From assembly GCF_001613305.1 (NCBI RefSeq), contig NZ_BDCC01000009.1, positions 372,001-436,000 on the forward strand: DNA of 64,000 nt, given 5' to 3'. Source of the DNA: Nocardia vaccinii NBRC 15922 (GTDB lineage Bacteria > Actinomycetota > Actinomycetes > Mycobacteriales > Mycobacteriaceae). A program made the position numbers and the translations under genes. Below are positions 57,019 to 64,000 of the stretch, in pieces. The notes beneath the pieces are model-generated. The model was not told the origin of the DNA. It did not search any database and worked only from the letters and a program-made list of their open reading frames with translations. How positions within the stretch are numbered: the stretch's first letter is position 1; every line of letters begins with the position of its first letter.

Positions 57019-57735
57019 TCAGGCGGCCTGCGGGCGCATCATCGGCGGACGCAGCGCCACGGCCGGACCGGCCCGGTACAGCTGGGCGGGACGGCCTCCG
57101 TCGCGGGTGCTGGTCCGTCCGGTCGCCTCCACGAATCCGGCGGTGCTGGTCACCTTGCGATGGAAATTGCGCGGATCGATCTCGGTCCCCCACACCACCT
57201 CGTACACCCGCCGCAGTTCGGCCACGGTGAACTCGCGGCCGCAGAACGCGGTGGCCAGCGGGGTGTATTCGAATTTGGCCCGGGCGCGCTCGACCCCGTC
57301 GGCCAGGATCCGATGATGATCGAAGGCCAGCCGCCCGGGATCGGCCAGAATCTGCTCGGCGGACCAGATCGCTGCGGCGGTGGCATCCCCGCCCGCGGTG
57401 GGCGCGGGCAGATTCGGCACCAGCGCCAGATAGGAGGTGCTGATGACCCTGCCGCGCGGATCGCGGCTCGGTTCGCCGTAGGTGGCGAGCTGCTCGAGAT
57501 GCATCCGGTCCGCGCGGATGCCGGTCTCCTCCCGCAGCAGCCGCACGGCCGCCGCCGACAAGCTCTCGTCGGTCTGCACGAATCCGCCCGGCAACGCCCA
57601 CCTGCCTCGATACGGTGCGTACAAACGCTGCACGAGCAGGGCACACAGGGTGTCGTTGGGCGCGTTCCGAGCGCCGAGCGTGAGCACGACGAGATCGACG
57701 GCGACCGCTGCATTGAGACGAAAAGCATTGGCCAT
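57019..57735 (-). CDS. NrtR-type regulator (Nudix domain plus winged HTH)
   Basis: A 238-residue regulator. NrtR proteins bind ADP-ribose-like ligands with a Nudix domain and repress NAD or pentose metabolism genes through a C-terminal winged helix. The Nudix box is GGFVQTDESLSAAAVRLLRE followed by ETGI. Compared with GX5EX7REUXEEXGU, the first catalytic Glu is replaced by Leu (RLL for REU), so hydrolysis is doubtful and a sensor role likely. The C-terminal part (about 165-230) has the FTVAELRRVYE and FHRKVTSTAGFVE segments of the winged helix. ATG 57735 is chosen over 57756, which would overlap the operator. No NAD gene is nearby, so its targets beyond itself are unknown. Confidence 0.84.
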   Translation of the reverse strand: MANAFRLNAAVAVDLVVLTLGARNAPNDTLCALLVQRLYAPYRGRWALPGGFVQTDESLSAAAVRLLREETGIRADRMHLEQLATYGEPSRDPRGRVISTSYLALVPNLPAPTAGGDATAAAIWSAEQILADPGRLAFDHHRILADGVERARAKFEYTPLATAFCGREFTVAELRRVYEVVWGTEIDPRNFHRKVTSTAGFVEATGRTSTRDGGRPAQLYRAGPAVALRPPMMRPQAA

Positions 57736-57742
57736 GACCGAG

Positions 57743-57771
57743 ATTGTAATCGTCACCCTGACGATAACATC
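57743..57771 (-). promoter_or_regulatory. nrtR promoter with palindromic operator in the spacer
   Basis: On the minus strand TACAAT (57743-57748) lies 7 nt before the ATG. A perfect inverted repeat ATCGTCA-CCC-TGACGAT (57749-57765, 9 of 10 bases when each arm is extended) fills the 17-nt spacer exactly. A weak GATGTT would be the -35. Binding there would block the promoter, indicating autoregulation. Confidence 0.6.
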
Positions 57772-57799
57772 CGGCGCGGCAATGCTTCCGGTCGAATGA

Positions 57800-58072
57800 T
57801 CAGTTCATTGCGACGGGCATGAACGGCGCATAGTCGCGCACATGCCCCTCCACCCAATCCCACAGCGACACCGGATCCACCGCGACGCCGCGCTGCAGGA
57901 TCAACCGCCAGCCCTGCGCCTCCTTCTCCCACACATCTCCGTCACGATCCAGGTAATACCCCGCCGCACTCGGTTCGGCGGATCCACTGTCGTTAAACAC
58001 CAGCACATCTCCTGACTGTTGTTCCACCAGGATCTCCGCGACGTTCCGCCGCCGGTTCCAGCTCTGGCTCAT
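57800..58072 (-). CDS. Small hypothetical protein
   Basis: A 90-residue soluble protein beginning MSQSWNRRRNVAEILVEQQ, with no TM segment or signal. It is rich in Asp, Glu and Trp and has a YLDRDGDVWEKEAQGWRLI stretch suggestive of beta strands. I know no function for it. The ATG at 58072 has GAAGGGG 9 nt upstream. It is followed on the same strand by nrtR, 64 nt away, with nrtR's own promoter in between. Confidence 0.7.
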   Translation of the reverse strand: MSQSWNRRRNVAEILVEQQSGDVLVFNDSGSAEPSAAGYYLDRDGDVWEKEAQGWRLILQRGVAVDPVSLWDWVEGHVRDYAPFMPVAMN

Positions 58073-58750
58073 TACAGCGCACCCCTTCGTACGACAACCT
58101 CGAAACGCATTTCCGAGACACTCTTCCGAACGACTTCGAATCGAATTGACGCCAACCTTCAACTCTGGATCAACAGCGTATGCCGACATTAACAAAACCT
58201 GCTCGCACCTTGGGTTACGTTCGAGATACAGCCCTCGTTTCGCACCAATCGGCTGGTTTGCCGAAGGCGAAAGAGTAATGCTCCCGGACGGGTGATACGC
58301 CCGAATGCACGTATGACCGGCCGGGGTGACACGACAACAAGTCGCCGACCATGTTTCGTTCGCTTCATTGCAGACACAACTCACAGAGTTGTAAGCCGGC
58401 TGAAGAATTACGTTTTCATAAATGTTCAGCAACCATACGGCATTGCCTCGCGGATATTTCCCGCTCGAATCGGGCCACCGCGCGGCCGAACCGTCACCAC
58501 CCCCGCAACCGCGATCCGCGCGGACTCGGCGACGCCGAACGCACCCCTTCCAGCGGCGCGTTTGCGTCACCACGCCGTATACCCGTTGACATGGGCGGAT
58601 GACGCTGGTGCGATAGGGACAGTTTCGGGGGGTCGGCCCGATGTACGGGTATCAGGGGGCCCGTCCCGCCACGGGGTCCGGTCGGCGGCGCGATGCGCCG
58701 GTCATACCGGGCCGGGATGGTTCGGACCGTATCGAAAGGCTGTGCCGCAG
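58073..58750. other. Long divergent intergenic region
   Basis: About 680 nt between the small hypothetical gene (minus) and the lipase gene (plus). The part 58150-58450 is AT-richer. Near 58586 a perfect TTGACA is followed after 17 nt by TGCGAT, a possible promoter for the lipase. I see no gene; the open frame that reads into the lipase from 58292 lacks protein character. Confidence 0.4.
58586..58614 (+). promoter_or_regulatory. Possible lipase promoter
   Basis: TTGACA (58586-58591), a 17-nt spacer and TGCGAT (58609-58614). The -35 is perfect and the -10 poor. It would give a leader of about 130 nt. Confidence 0.3.
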
Positions 58751-59686
58751 ATGAGGACAACGTTGTTGCGCGCTCGAATCGCGCTGATCGGCATCGTGCT
58801 GGCGGGGGTGGCGGCGGTCGTGGCCACACCGGCCGTCGCGGCGCCGATCGGCCCATCGGCGTCACCCGGTATCGAGTCGCCGGTCCGGACCGATACCTCG
58901 GCCATTCCGGCGGGCACCGTGATCGAGCCGGTGGTGAACTGCATGCCCGGCCCGCGTCGACCACATCCGGTGATCGTTCTCCCGGGCGCTGATGGGACCA
59001 CCGATCAGACTGCGGCGCAATGGAATCCGATGCTCACGGCATTGCGCGCGGACGGCGGCTGCGCCTTCGTGTTCCAGGGCGGCATCATCAAGGGGCAGCG
59101 CTGGGCCGGTGATGTGCCCAGCGAGGCGTGGCAGGTCGCAGATTTCGTCACGAAGGTCCGGAGAGCCACCGGCGCCGACACGGTCGACATCGTCGCGCAT
59201 TCGGCGGGCACCTTCGTTGTCCAGTACTACCTCAAGGTGCTCCACGGCGCGTCCTCGGTCCGCGACACGGTATTGCTCGCGCCCGAGTCACGCGGTTGCG
59301 ACGGCGCTGGTCTGCTCGCCCAGTACGGGATCACGAACCCGCCGATGACTCCGGTCCAGGCGGCCGAGGTCGCGCCATATCTGGTGTCCGCGTTGGCGAT
59401 CATGTTCCCCGGCATGGCGCCCGCCATGCAGATGTCCCCCACGTCCGAGGTGTATCGGGCGGTCTTCGACGGCAAGGTCACCCAGCCCGGTGTGCGGTAT
59501 TCGATCATGGCCACTCGCAAGGACCACATCGCCACCCCGGCAGTGGCCTGTTCGCTGATCGAGGAGCCGGGGGTGGTGAACGTCGTGTACGAGGATCGAT
59601 TCCCGGCCGCACCCGCGGTCGATCACTCGACCCTGCGCTCGAGCCCCGAGACCGCGGCCTGGGTGGTGGAGCAACTGCAGTCGTAA
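58751..59686 (+). CDS. Secreted lipase/esterase (alpha/beta hydrolase)
   Basis: An exported alpha/beta hydrolase of 311 residues. A Sec signal peptide (RIALIGIVLAGVAAVVATPAVAA, cleavage near residue 31) precedes the enzyme. The nucleophile elbow is AHSAGT (Ser near residue 158), the oxyanion region PVIVLPGADGT. The likely Asp is in TRKDHIATP and the His in VDHSTLRSSP, the usual order of actinobacterial class 2 type lipases. ATG 58751 follows GAAAGG by 11 nt. It appears monocistronic. It probably hydrolyses lipid esters outside the membrane; a link to the mce lipid importer is plausible but only by proximity. Confidence 0.87.
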   Translation: MRTTLLRARIALIGIVLAGVAAVVATPAVAAPIGPSASPGIESPVRTDTSAIPAGTVIEPVVNCMPGPRRPHPVIVLPGADGTTDQTAAQWNPMLTALRADGGCAFVFQGGIIKGQRWAGDVPSEAWQVADFVTKVRRATGADTVDIVAHSAGTFVVQYYLKVLHGASSVRDTVLLAPESRGCDGAGLLAQYGITNPPMTPVQAAEVAPYLVSALAIMFPGMAPAMQMSPTSEVYRAVFDGKVTQPGVRYSIMATRKDHIATPAVACSLIEEPGVVNVVYEDRFPAAPAVDHSTLRSSPETAAWVVEQLQS

Positions 59687-59918
59687 GTGCGATCCCCCAC
59701 GAACCTTCGCCGGTGCCGCACCTTCCCCGGGACCGGCACCGGCGAAGCATTCGGTGACCCCACCCACATCCCCGCGGGCACACCCGGACCACCTCGACGT
59801 CCAGAATACGCGCCCATCCCAGCCCTGGCCTCAGCTGCGGCACCGCCACTCAGCTGCCGAAATGCCGAACCAGCTATGCCCTTTCGCGCGAACGTCCACG
59901 CTCGCACCGAACTACTCC

Positions 59919-59949
59919 TTGACTTCAAGCGCTTGAAGTCTGTTTTTCT
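59919..59949 (+). promoter_or_regulatory. MerR-type promoter with perfect 20-bp palindrome
   Basis: The palindrome at 59921-59940 (core ACTTCAAGCGCTTGAAGT) overlaps a TTGACT -35 (59919-59924). A 19-nt spacer to TTTTCT (59944-59949) would be the long spacing typical of MerR-activated promoters. No ribosome-binding site precedes the ATG at 59956, so the transcript may be leaderless. Confidence 0.65.
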
Positions 59950-59955
59950 GCATAT

Positions 59956-60396
59956 ATGGCATTCACCATCCAGGACGCCGCCCGGCGCAGCGGGCTGAGC
60001 GAACCGACACTGCGCTACTACGAACAGGTCGGGCTGATCGGCCCGGTCGAACGCGATCCCAGCAGCGGGCATCGCCGATACCACGAGGGAGACCTCGACA
60101 ATTTGCAGATTCTGGCCTGTCTGCGGGCCGTGGGCCTGGGCATCGCGGAGATGCGCACATATCAGGCGAACCGCGCCCGGGGCCACGCCGCGGCCGGTGA
60201 ACAGCGTGATCTGCTGCTGCGTCACGCCGAGCGAATCGAGGCCGAGATCGCGACGCTGCACGTCCACCTGGACTATCTACGCGCCAAGGCCGCGCTGTGG
60301 GATGCCCGCGATCACGGTGACGCCGCCGCCGAAGCCGAGGCGAACGAACGGGTGCAGGGCATGTACCCCCGACTGGAAGCGATGGTGCTGCAATGA
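59956..60396 (+). CDS. MerR-family transcriptional regulator
   Basis: A 146-residue MerR regulator. The winged HTH is at the N-terminus (FTIQDAARRSGLSEPTLRYY, then EQVGLIGPVERDPSSGHRRY). A dimerisation coiled coil (about 85-120) follows, and the C-terminal part lacks metal-binding cysteines, so it probably senses a small organic molecule or redox state. It overlaps the reductase gene downstream by 4 nt (ATGA), forming a two-gene unit. The palindrome just upstream is its likely operator, so the unit is self-regulated. Confidence 0.9.
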   Translation: MAFTIQDAARRSGLSEPTLRYYEQVGLIGPVERDPSSGHRRYHEGDLDNLQILACLRAVGLGIAEMRTYQANRARGHAAAGEQRDLLLRHAERIEAEIATLHVHLDYLRAKAALWDARDHGDAAAEAEANERVQGMYPRLEAMVLQ

Positions 60397-61364
60397 GCCG
60401 AGTTCTGGTGACCGGCGGGACCGGCTATCTGGGTACCCAGTTGATAGCCGCACTCCTGCGCGAGGGCCGCCCGGTCCGCACGACGGTGCGTTCACTCGAG
60501 AGCGACGCACTGGTGCGTGCGTCGGTTCGGCGAGGCGGCGCGGACGACGGCGACCTCGAGATCGTCGCCGCCGGGTTGACCGCGGACGACGGCTGGGCCG
60601 AGGCGACCGCGGGATGCGAGGAAATCCATCACACCGCCTCCCCGATGATCCACTCGCAGGATCCGGACGAGGTGATCGTTCCCGCACGCGACGGCGCACT
60701 GCGCGTACTGCGGGCCGCACGCGACTCCGGCGCGCGAAGGGTCGTGCTGACCTCGTCGTTCGCGGCGGTCGGCTATTCGCCCAAACCCGGTGCGGAGTAC
60801 ACCGAGCAGGACTGGACCGATCCCGACACGCCCGGTCTCGCCCCCTACCCGCGGTCCAAGGCGATCGCCGAGCGCGCCGCGTGGGACTTCATCCGACGCG
60901 AGGGCGGCGATACCGAACTGGTCACGGTCAACCCCACGTTCATTCTCGGCCCCACCCTGATCGCGCAGGTGCGTTCGTCACTGGGATTGACCAAGTCGAT
61001 GCTCGACGGCACGATGACAGCCGCGCCGCGTCAGCGTTTCGGCGTTGCGGACGTGCGTGATATCGCCGATCTGCACATCCGCGCGATGGCCGCCCCCGAA
61101 GCCGCGGGCAAACGCTATCTGGCCCTGGCCGACGGCCCGACGATCAGCTTCCTGGACATGGCCCGAATCCTGCGCGACCATCTCGGCCCCCTCGCCGCCC
61201 GCGTACCGACCGAGGAAGTCCCCGGCGCCGAACCGCCCCGGCTGATCATCCACAACGACCGCGCGAAAACCGAACTCGACTGGTCACCGCGCCCCGCCGA
61301 GACCACGATCGTGCAAACCGCCGAAAGCCTTCGCGACCTCGGTCTACTCGACCACGCACAGTGA
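60393..61364 (+). CDS. NAD(P)-dependent epimerase/reductase (extended SDR)
   Basis: A cytosolic Rossmann-fold oxidoreductase of 323 residues, of the extended SDR group close to dihydroflavonol-4-reductase-like enzymes. It has the nucleotide motif VLVTGGTGYLGTQLI at residue 4, LTSSFAAVGYS with the catalytic Ser, and the Tyr-Lys pair in APYPRSKAIAE. The substrate cannot be told. It is coupled to the MerR gene by a 4-nt overlap and is the likely regulated partner; MerR plus SDR pairs of this kind are common in actinobacteria and may respond to aldehydes or xenobiotics. Confidence 0.9.
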   Translation: MSRVLVTGGTGYLGTQLIAALLREGRPVRTTVRSLESDALVRASVRRGGADDGDLEIVAAGLTADDGWAEATAGCEEIHHTASPMIHSQDPDEVIVPARDGALRVLRAARDSGARRVVLTSSFAAVGYSPKPGAEYTEQDWTDPDTPGLAPYPRSKAIAERAAWDFIRREGGDTELVTVNPTFILGPTLIAQVRSSLGLTKSMLDGTMTAAPRQRFGVADVRDIADLHIRAMAAPEAAGKRYLALADGPTISFLDMARILRDHLGPLAARVPTEEVPGAEPPRLIIHNDRAKTELDWSPRPAETTIVQTAESLRDLGLLDHAQ

Positions 61365-61366
61365 GC

Positions 61367-61392
61367 GGCGCCACGTCCCGGCGCCACGTCCC
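61367..61392. terminator. Hairpin/tandem repeat between convergent genes
   Basis: GGCGCC-acgtccc-GGCGCC (61367-61385) can form a stem-loop right after the SDR stop. It is part of a 13-nt unit repeated twice in tandem (61367-61379 and 61380-61392). No T-run; possible terminator for both converging genes. Confidence 0.35.
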
Positions 61393-61452
61393 GGCGGCAC
61401 TGACCGTGTACTCTCACCGACCCGCACGAAGCGAGCCGTTCTCGGCCGGCGA

Positions 61453-62811
61453 TCAGGCTCTGCACCAGCCTATCCACAGGCCGGTGCCGTAGGCGAGGTC
61501 GTCGAGGCGTTTGCAGACCAGGTAGCGCACTGGGTCCAGTCCGCCGGAGTCGCGGTGGGTGAACCAGTCCGCGAGGCCATCGGCGGCCGCCATGGTGAGC
61601 GCGAATCGGCGCAGCCGGGCGGAGAACACCATGGCCACCGCGGTGACCGGCCAATAGTCGCGGCACATCACCGAGACGATGCGCCACACGCCCCCGGAAT
61701 AGCCGCGTGCCAGGGCGATCGCGGCCACCCGGGTCGGATGGTCGAGGTCGGCGAAGACCCGGCGTAGGCGCACGAGTGCGGCGGCGAGGGTGAGCACCGC
61801 ACCCAGAACACTGATTCTGGAGGCGATACCCAGCAGAACCGTCGCCACCACCGCCCACAGCGGCACCGATCGCGGAGCCGCGGTCCCGGGATGCCGACGT
61901 GCCAGCGGAGCAACCCCGGCGCCGTGGGATACCTTGCGCCCGAACCACTTTCCGAACGACACCGGATGATCGCAGGCGACCTGCGCGGCCGGTTCGTAGC
62001 GCAGCCGCCACCCGCCCTGCTCCAACCGGCGGCACAGATCGATCTCGACCGCGGAGAACATCTCCTCGTCGAATCCGCCCTCGGCCAGCACCGCGCGCCG
62101 CCGCACCAGCAGCGCCGCACCCGGCACATAGGACACCGCACCGCGCGAACTCACCTCGGCCTCGCGCCGACCGCGATCCAGCGACGAACGGGTCTGCTCA
62201 TATCGGCCCAGCACCGTGGCGGCCGGTTCGCGCGCGACGATGCGTGGTGCGACCAATGCCACCTCGGGATCGCTGAAATGTCCGAGCATCACCTCGAGCC
62301 ACCCGGCCCGGGGCACCACGTTCGAATCCAGGAATGCGACGAATTCGGTTGTGGCCGCACGCAATCCGGAATTACGTGCAGCCGCCGGCCCCTGTCGGCG
62401 GTCGTGCCGCAGCACGGTCACCCGGCATCGGCCGCCGGTGCGTGGGATGTCCACGGGCCGGTCCGAACCGTCGTCCACAATCACCACGCTGTGCCCGCGA
62501 AGGGTGCGCAGCAAACGTCTCAGACCGTCGGTGTCGTTGTGCAGCGGCACCACGACGGTCACCTCCTCCGGCCGCGGCAGCAGGCGCGGTCGCGGATTGC
62601 CGACCCCGGCATCGAGCAGCCGCCTGGCAACCACGGCGGACTTCGGATCGGTCACCTCGAGGTAGCCGTCGCCGATCAGGGCGGCGGCATCCGGCGCAAG
62701 TCGCAGCAACCTCGTCGGCGAAACGCCGACGAGGAACCTGCCACCGGAATACGCGCGCACCCTGGGATCGATCCGCACCCCGAACCCGTTGGGCAGTCGC
62801 TGATGGCGCAT
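61453..62811 (-). CDS. mftF: Mycofactocin glycosyltransferase MftF (GT2 family)
   Basis: A glycosyltransferase of 452 residues that matches MftF, which adds glucose units to the redox cofactor mycofactocin. It starts RLPNGFGVRIDPRVRAYSGG, followed by SPTRLLRLAPDAAALI. The GT2 core has VTVVVPLHNDTDGL, VVIVDDGSDRP and FLDSNVVPRAGWLE (the metal-binding DxN position). C-terminal TM segments lie about 285-330 and near 360-400. The ATG at 62811 follows a TAACAT hexamer by 7 nt. No other mft gene (A-E) is in the window, so it is detached from the usual cluster or is a paralogue. Confidence 0.86.
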   Translation of the reverse strand: MRHQRLPNGFGVRIDPRVRAYSGGRFLVGVSPTRLLRLAPDAAALIGDGYLEVTDPKSAVVARRLLDAGVGNPRPRLLPRPEEVTVVVPLHNDTDGLRRLLRTLRGHSVVIVDDGSDRPVDIPRTGGRCRVTVLRHDRRQGPAAARNSGLRAATTEFVAFLDSNVVPRAGWLEVMLGHFSDPEVALVAPRIVAREPAATVLGRYEQTRSSLDRGRREAEVSSRGAVSYVPGAALLVRRRAVLAEGGFDEEMFSAVEIDLCRRLEQGGWRLRYEPAAQVACDHPVSFGKWFGRKVSHGAGVAPLARRHPGTAAPRSVPLWAVVATVLLGIASRISVLGAVLTLAAALVRLRRVFADLDHPTRVAAIALARGYSGGVWRIVSVMCRDYWPVTAVAMVFSARLRRFALTMAAADGLADWFTHRDSGGLDPVRYLVCKRLDDLAYGTGLWIGWCRA

Positions 62812-63113
62812 TCCGGAAATGTTATGCGCTGTCTGCCGTTCCGGTGCAAGGTGTCGGAAAAACAGATCGCATTCGGCGCGAATAGCCCGGCAGCGACCGC
62901 GATGCCCGCCGCCCCGCGATCACACACCGGATCGCGATCAATGGCTATCACACCGCAAATGAACTCGACGACGAGGCGGATCGCATTGCCGCATCGGACA
63001 GTTCACAACTGGCTATTGCAATCGGACGCCCGCACGAATGTGCGCGGCCGACGAGTGACACACAACCGAACCTCAGCCGCGCCACGCGCTCTAGACTTCG
63101 GGGAGAAAGCACG
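62812..63113. other. Divergent intergenic region mftF / repeat-TetR unit
   Basis: About 300 nt with the mftF promoter at one end and, on the plus strand, TAGACT at 63092-63097, a possible -10 for the leader ORF and TetR transcript. No gene is seen. Confidence 0.4.
62819..62849 (-). promoter_or_regulatory. Putative mftF promoter (leaderless)
   Basis: On the minus strand TTGCAC, a 19-nt spacer, TAACAT (62819-62824), 7 nt and then the ATG. Both hexamers are good although the spacer is long. Confidence 0.45.
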
Positions 63114-63179
63114 GTGAACAGCTACAGGACGAGTATGCCGCCGAATGAGCGGTCGTGGCCGGAGGCGGCAGCGGAGTAA
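63114..63179 (+). CDS. 21-residue leader ORF upstream of the repeat array
   Basis: A GTG-initiated frame (MNSYRTSMPPNERSWP..., TAA at 63177-63179) with a GGGGAGAAAG ribosome-binding site. It runs into the first repeat unit, whose ATG (63145) lies inside it in another frame. It may be the entry point for ribosomes into the chain of mini-ORFs. Confidence 0.38.
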   Translation: MNSYRTSMPPNERSWPEAAAE

Positions 63180-63214
63180 CCACGCGCGCCCCGCTCATTC
63201 CGAAAGGACACGGC
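63145..63214 (+). repeat. MIRU-like mini-ORF repeat, tetR copy 1 (70 bp, variant)
   Basis: A diverged unit containing the GTAACCACG core and the arms ATGAGCGG (63145-63152) and CCGCTCAT (63191-63198). Small deletions relative to the mce copies change its frame, so it does not end in the usual overlapping stop. Confidence 0.82.
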
Positions 63215-63291
63215 ATGAGCGATCAGGGCCCGAAGGAGGCAGCTTGCGTAACCACGGAGGGCCCAGAGCTCATGCCGAAAAAGGACACAGC
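63215..63291 (+). repeat. MIRU-like mini-ORF repeat, tetR copy 2 (77 bp)
   Basis: The unit contains the GTAACCACG core, arms GGCATGAGC (63212-63220) and GCTCATGCC (63268-63276), and a GAAAAAGGACAC ribosome-binding site before the next ATG. Confidence 0.88.
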
Positions 63292-63295
63292 ATGA
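63215..63295 (+). CDS. 26-residue peptide encoded by repeat copy 2
   Basis: MSDQGPKEAACVTT... ends ...KKDTA. Its TGA overlaps the next ATG. It shares the VTT core and the Lys-x-Thr-Ala end with the mce-locus peptides, but is acidic and Pro-containing where those are Arg-rich. Confidence 0.45.
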   Translation: MSDQGPKEAACVTTEGPELMPKKDTA

Positions 63296-63368
63296 GCGAT
63301 CAGGGCCCGGAGAAGGCAGCTTGCGTAACCACGGAGGGCCCAGAGCTCATGCCGAAAAAGGACACAGC
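63292..63368 (+). repeat. MIRU-like mini-ORF repeat, tetR copy 3 (77 bp)
   Basis: Differs from copy 2 at two bases near its start. It ends exactly at the TetR start codon and supplies that gene's ribosome-binding site. Confidence 0.88.
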
Positions 63369-63372
63369 ATGA
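63292..63372 (+). CDS. 26-residue peptide encoded by repeat copy 3
   Basis: As copy 2 with EK for KE near position 7. Its TGA (63370-63372) overlaps the TetR ATG (63369-63371), so TetR translation would be coupled to it. Confidence 0.45.
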   Translation: MSDQGPEKAACVTTEGPELMPKKDTA

Positions 63373-64000
63373 GCGGACCACCGGCACAGTCTCGAGGTGT
63401 TATGGGAGTCGGACGGATGCAGACCAGTGGGGGCCGTAATGCCGGGGGCGCCACCAATCAGACACTGTCGGAATCGGAGATCGTGGAGGCCGCGCTGCGC
63501 GTGGTGCGTCAGGATGGCGTGGAGAAGTTGTCGATGCGGCGGTTGTCCCGCGAACTCGGCGTCTCTCCGATGGCCCCCTACTACTACGTCGCCGACAAAA
63601 GCGAACTACTCGATCTGGTGGCCACCGCCGCACTGACCGGGGTGCGTAAACCCACCCGGGAATCGGGTCCGTGGCAGCAGCGCCTGCGCGAACTGGTCGA
63701 TCAGATCGATGAGAAATTGCGCAAGCATCCGGGGCTCGGCGACGTACTCATCGAACAGATGCTCGGCAAACAGCTGGATCTGATCGGCGCTGTGATGGAA
63801 ATCCTATCCGACGCCGGATTCGACGATCGCGCCGTGCTGTCGGCCTATGCGACGATCCATACGTATCTGTTCGGGCGCAGCCGGGTCAATCCACGGGACC
63901 GCGCCGCCCTGGCCGATGCGACGTTGCCCGATGCAATGGCCCGCGCGGTCAAACATATGGGCGACCTGCGCGGCCGATACTCCTACGACTTCGGTATGGA
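63369..64000 (+). CDS. TetR-family regulator (3' end beyond the window)
   Basis: A TetR-type DNA-binding protein, 210 residues visible. A Gly/Ser-rich N-terminal tail (about 30 residues) precedes the HTH (about 35-80: IVEAALRVVRQDGVEKLSMR, then ELGVSPMAPYYYVADKSELL). The ligand-binding region that follows resembles the TetR C-terminal class found with many tetracycline-repressor-like proteins, but no ligand can be named. ATG 63369 is chosen because of the ribosome-binding site and ATGA overlap given by the last repeat; ATGs at 63402 and 63417 are alternatives. It diverges from mftF, though a regulatory link is only a guess. Confidence 0.87.
   Translation, partial: MSGPPAQSRGVMGVGRMQTSGGRNAGGATNQTLSESEIVEAALRVVRQDGVEKLSMRRLSRELGVSPMAPYYYVADKSELLDLVATAALTGVRKPTRESGPWQQRLRELVDQIDEKLRKHPGLGDVLIEQMLGKQLDLIGAVMEILSDAGFDDRAVLSAYATIHTYLFGRSRVNPRDRAALADATLPDAMARAVKHMGDLRGRYSYDFGM

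Noticed and set aside
58292..58750. N-terminal extension of the lipase from 58292
   Set aside because: The added sequence has no domain character. The ATG at 58751 starts directly with a signal peptide and has a ribosome-binding site.

Overview
The window is GC-rich actinobacterial DNA. An mce operon with yrbE and Mas genes, a Mce3R-like regulator, a mycofactocin-type glycosyltransferase (MftF), an F420-type split-barrel protein and codon usage with very high GC3 all point to the Mycobacteriales. Nocardia or a close relative is the best guess; this is inference from gene content, not from a marker gene.

Left half (1-33002, minus strand): one uninterrupted nonribosomal peptide synthetase (NRPS) reading frame covers more than half of the window and runs off the left edge. 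At least 11,000 residues are visible, forming nine complete modules and most of a tenth. It opens with an EntF-like condensation domain, has one epimerization domain (module 6) followed by a D-residue-accepting condensation domain (module 7), and five of its adenylation domains carry readable codes: Ser at modules 2, 4, 7 and 8, Thr at module 5. The visible product is therefore X-Ser-X-Ser-Thr-(D-X)-Ser-Ser-X-X..., probably capped on its N-terminus. No MbtH, thioesterase or exporter of this assembly line lies in the window.

Middle (33.0-44.0 kb): a loosely connected set of genes. These are cobM, a decayed Rpn-family nuclease, two DUF202 membrane proteins, an F420/FMN split-barrel protein, a two-component system facing a divergent FtsX-type ABC exporter, acetoacetate-CoA ligase, a SRPBCC protein and an MpaB-like oxygenase.

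Right of centre (44.3-56.0 kb): a complete mce lipid-import operon. It has two tiny membrane proteins, YrbEA/YrbEB permeases, MceA-F and a Mas protein, followed by a double-TetR regulator resembling Mce3R. The mceA gene contains an apparent +1 frameshift that joins it in frame to mceB. Between yrbEB and mceA lie two 74-bp repeats. Each encodes a 25-residue peptide whose stop overlaps the next start (ATGA) and carries an inverted repeat that includes the start codon.

Right end (56.0-64.0 kb): a membrane protein, an NrtR-type regulator with a palindromic operator between its promoter hexamers, a small hypothetical protein, a secreted lipase, a MerR/short-chain reductase pair with a perfect palindromic operator, an isolated mftF, and a TetR gene cut by the window edge. 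That TetR gene is preceded by three more copies of the same mini-ORF repeat family. The hairpin arms of the two loci differ by compensating changes, which makes this MIRU-like element the most unusual non-coding feature of the window. Several genes here also have a TAnnnT hexamer placed 6-7 nt before the start codon, as expected for leaderless transcripts.
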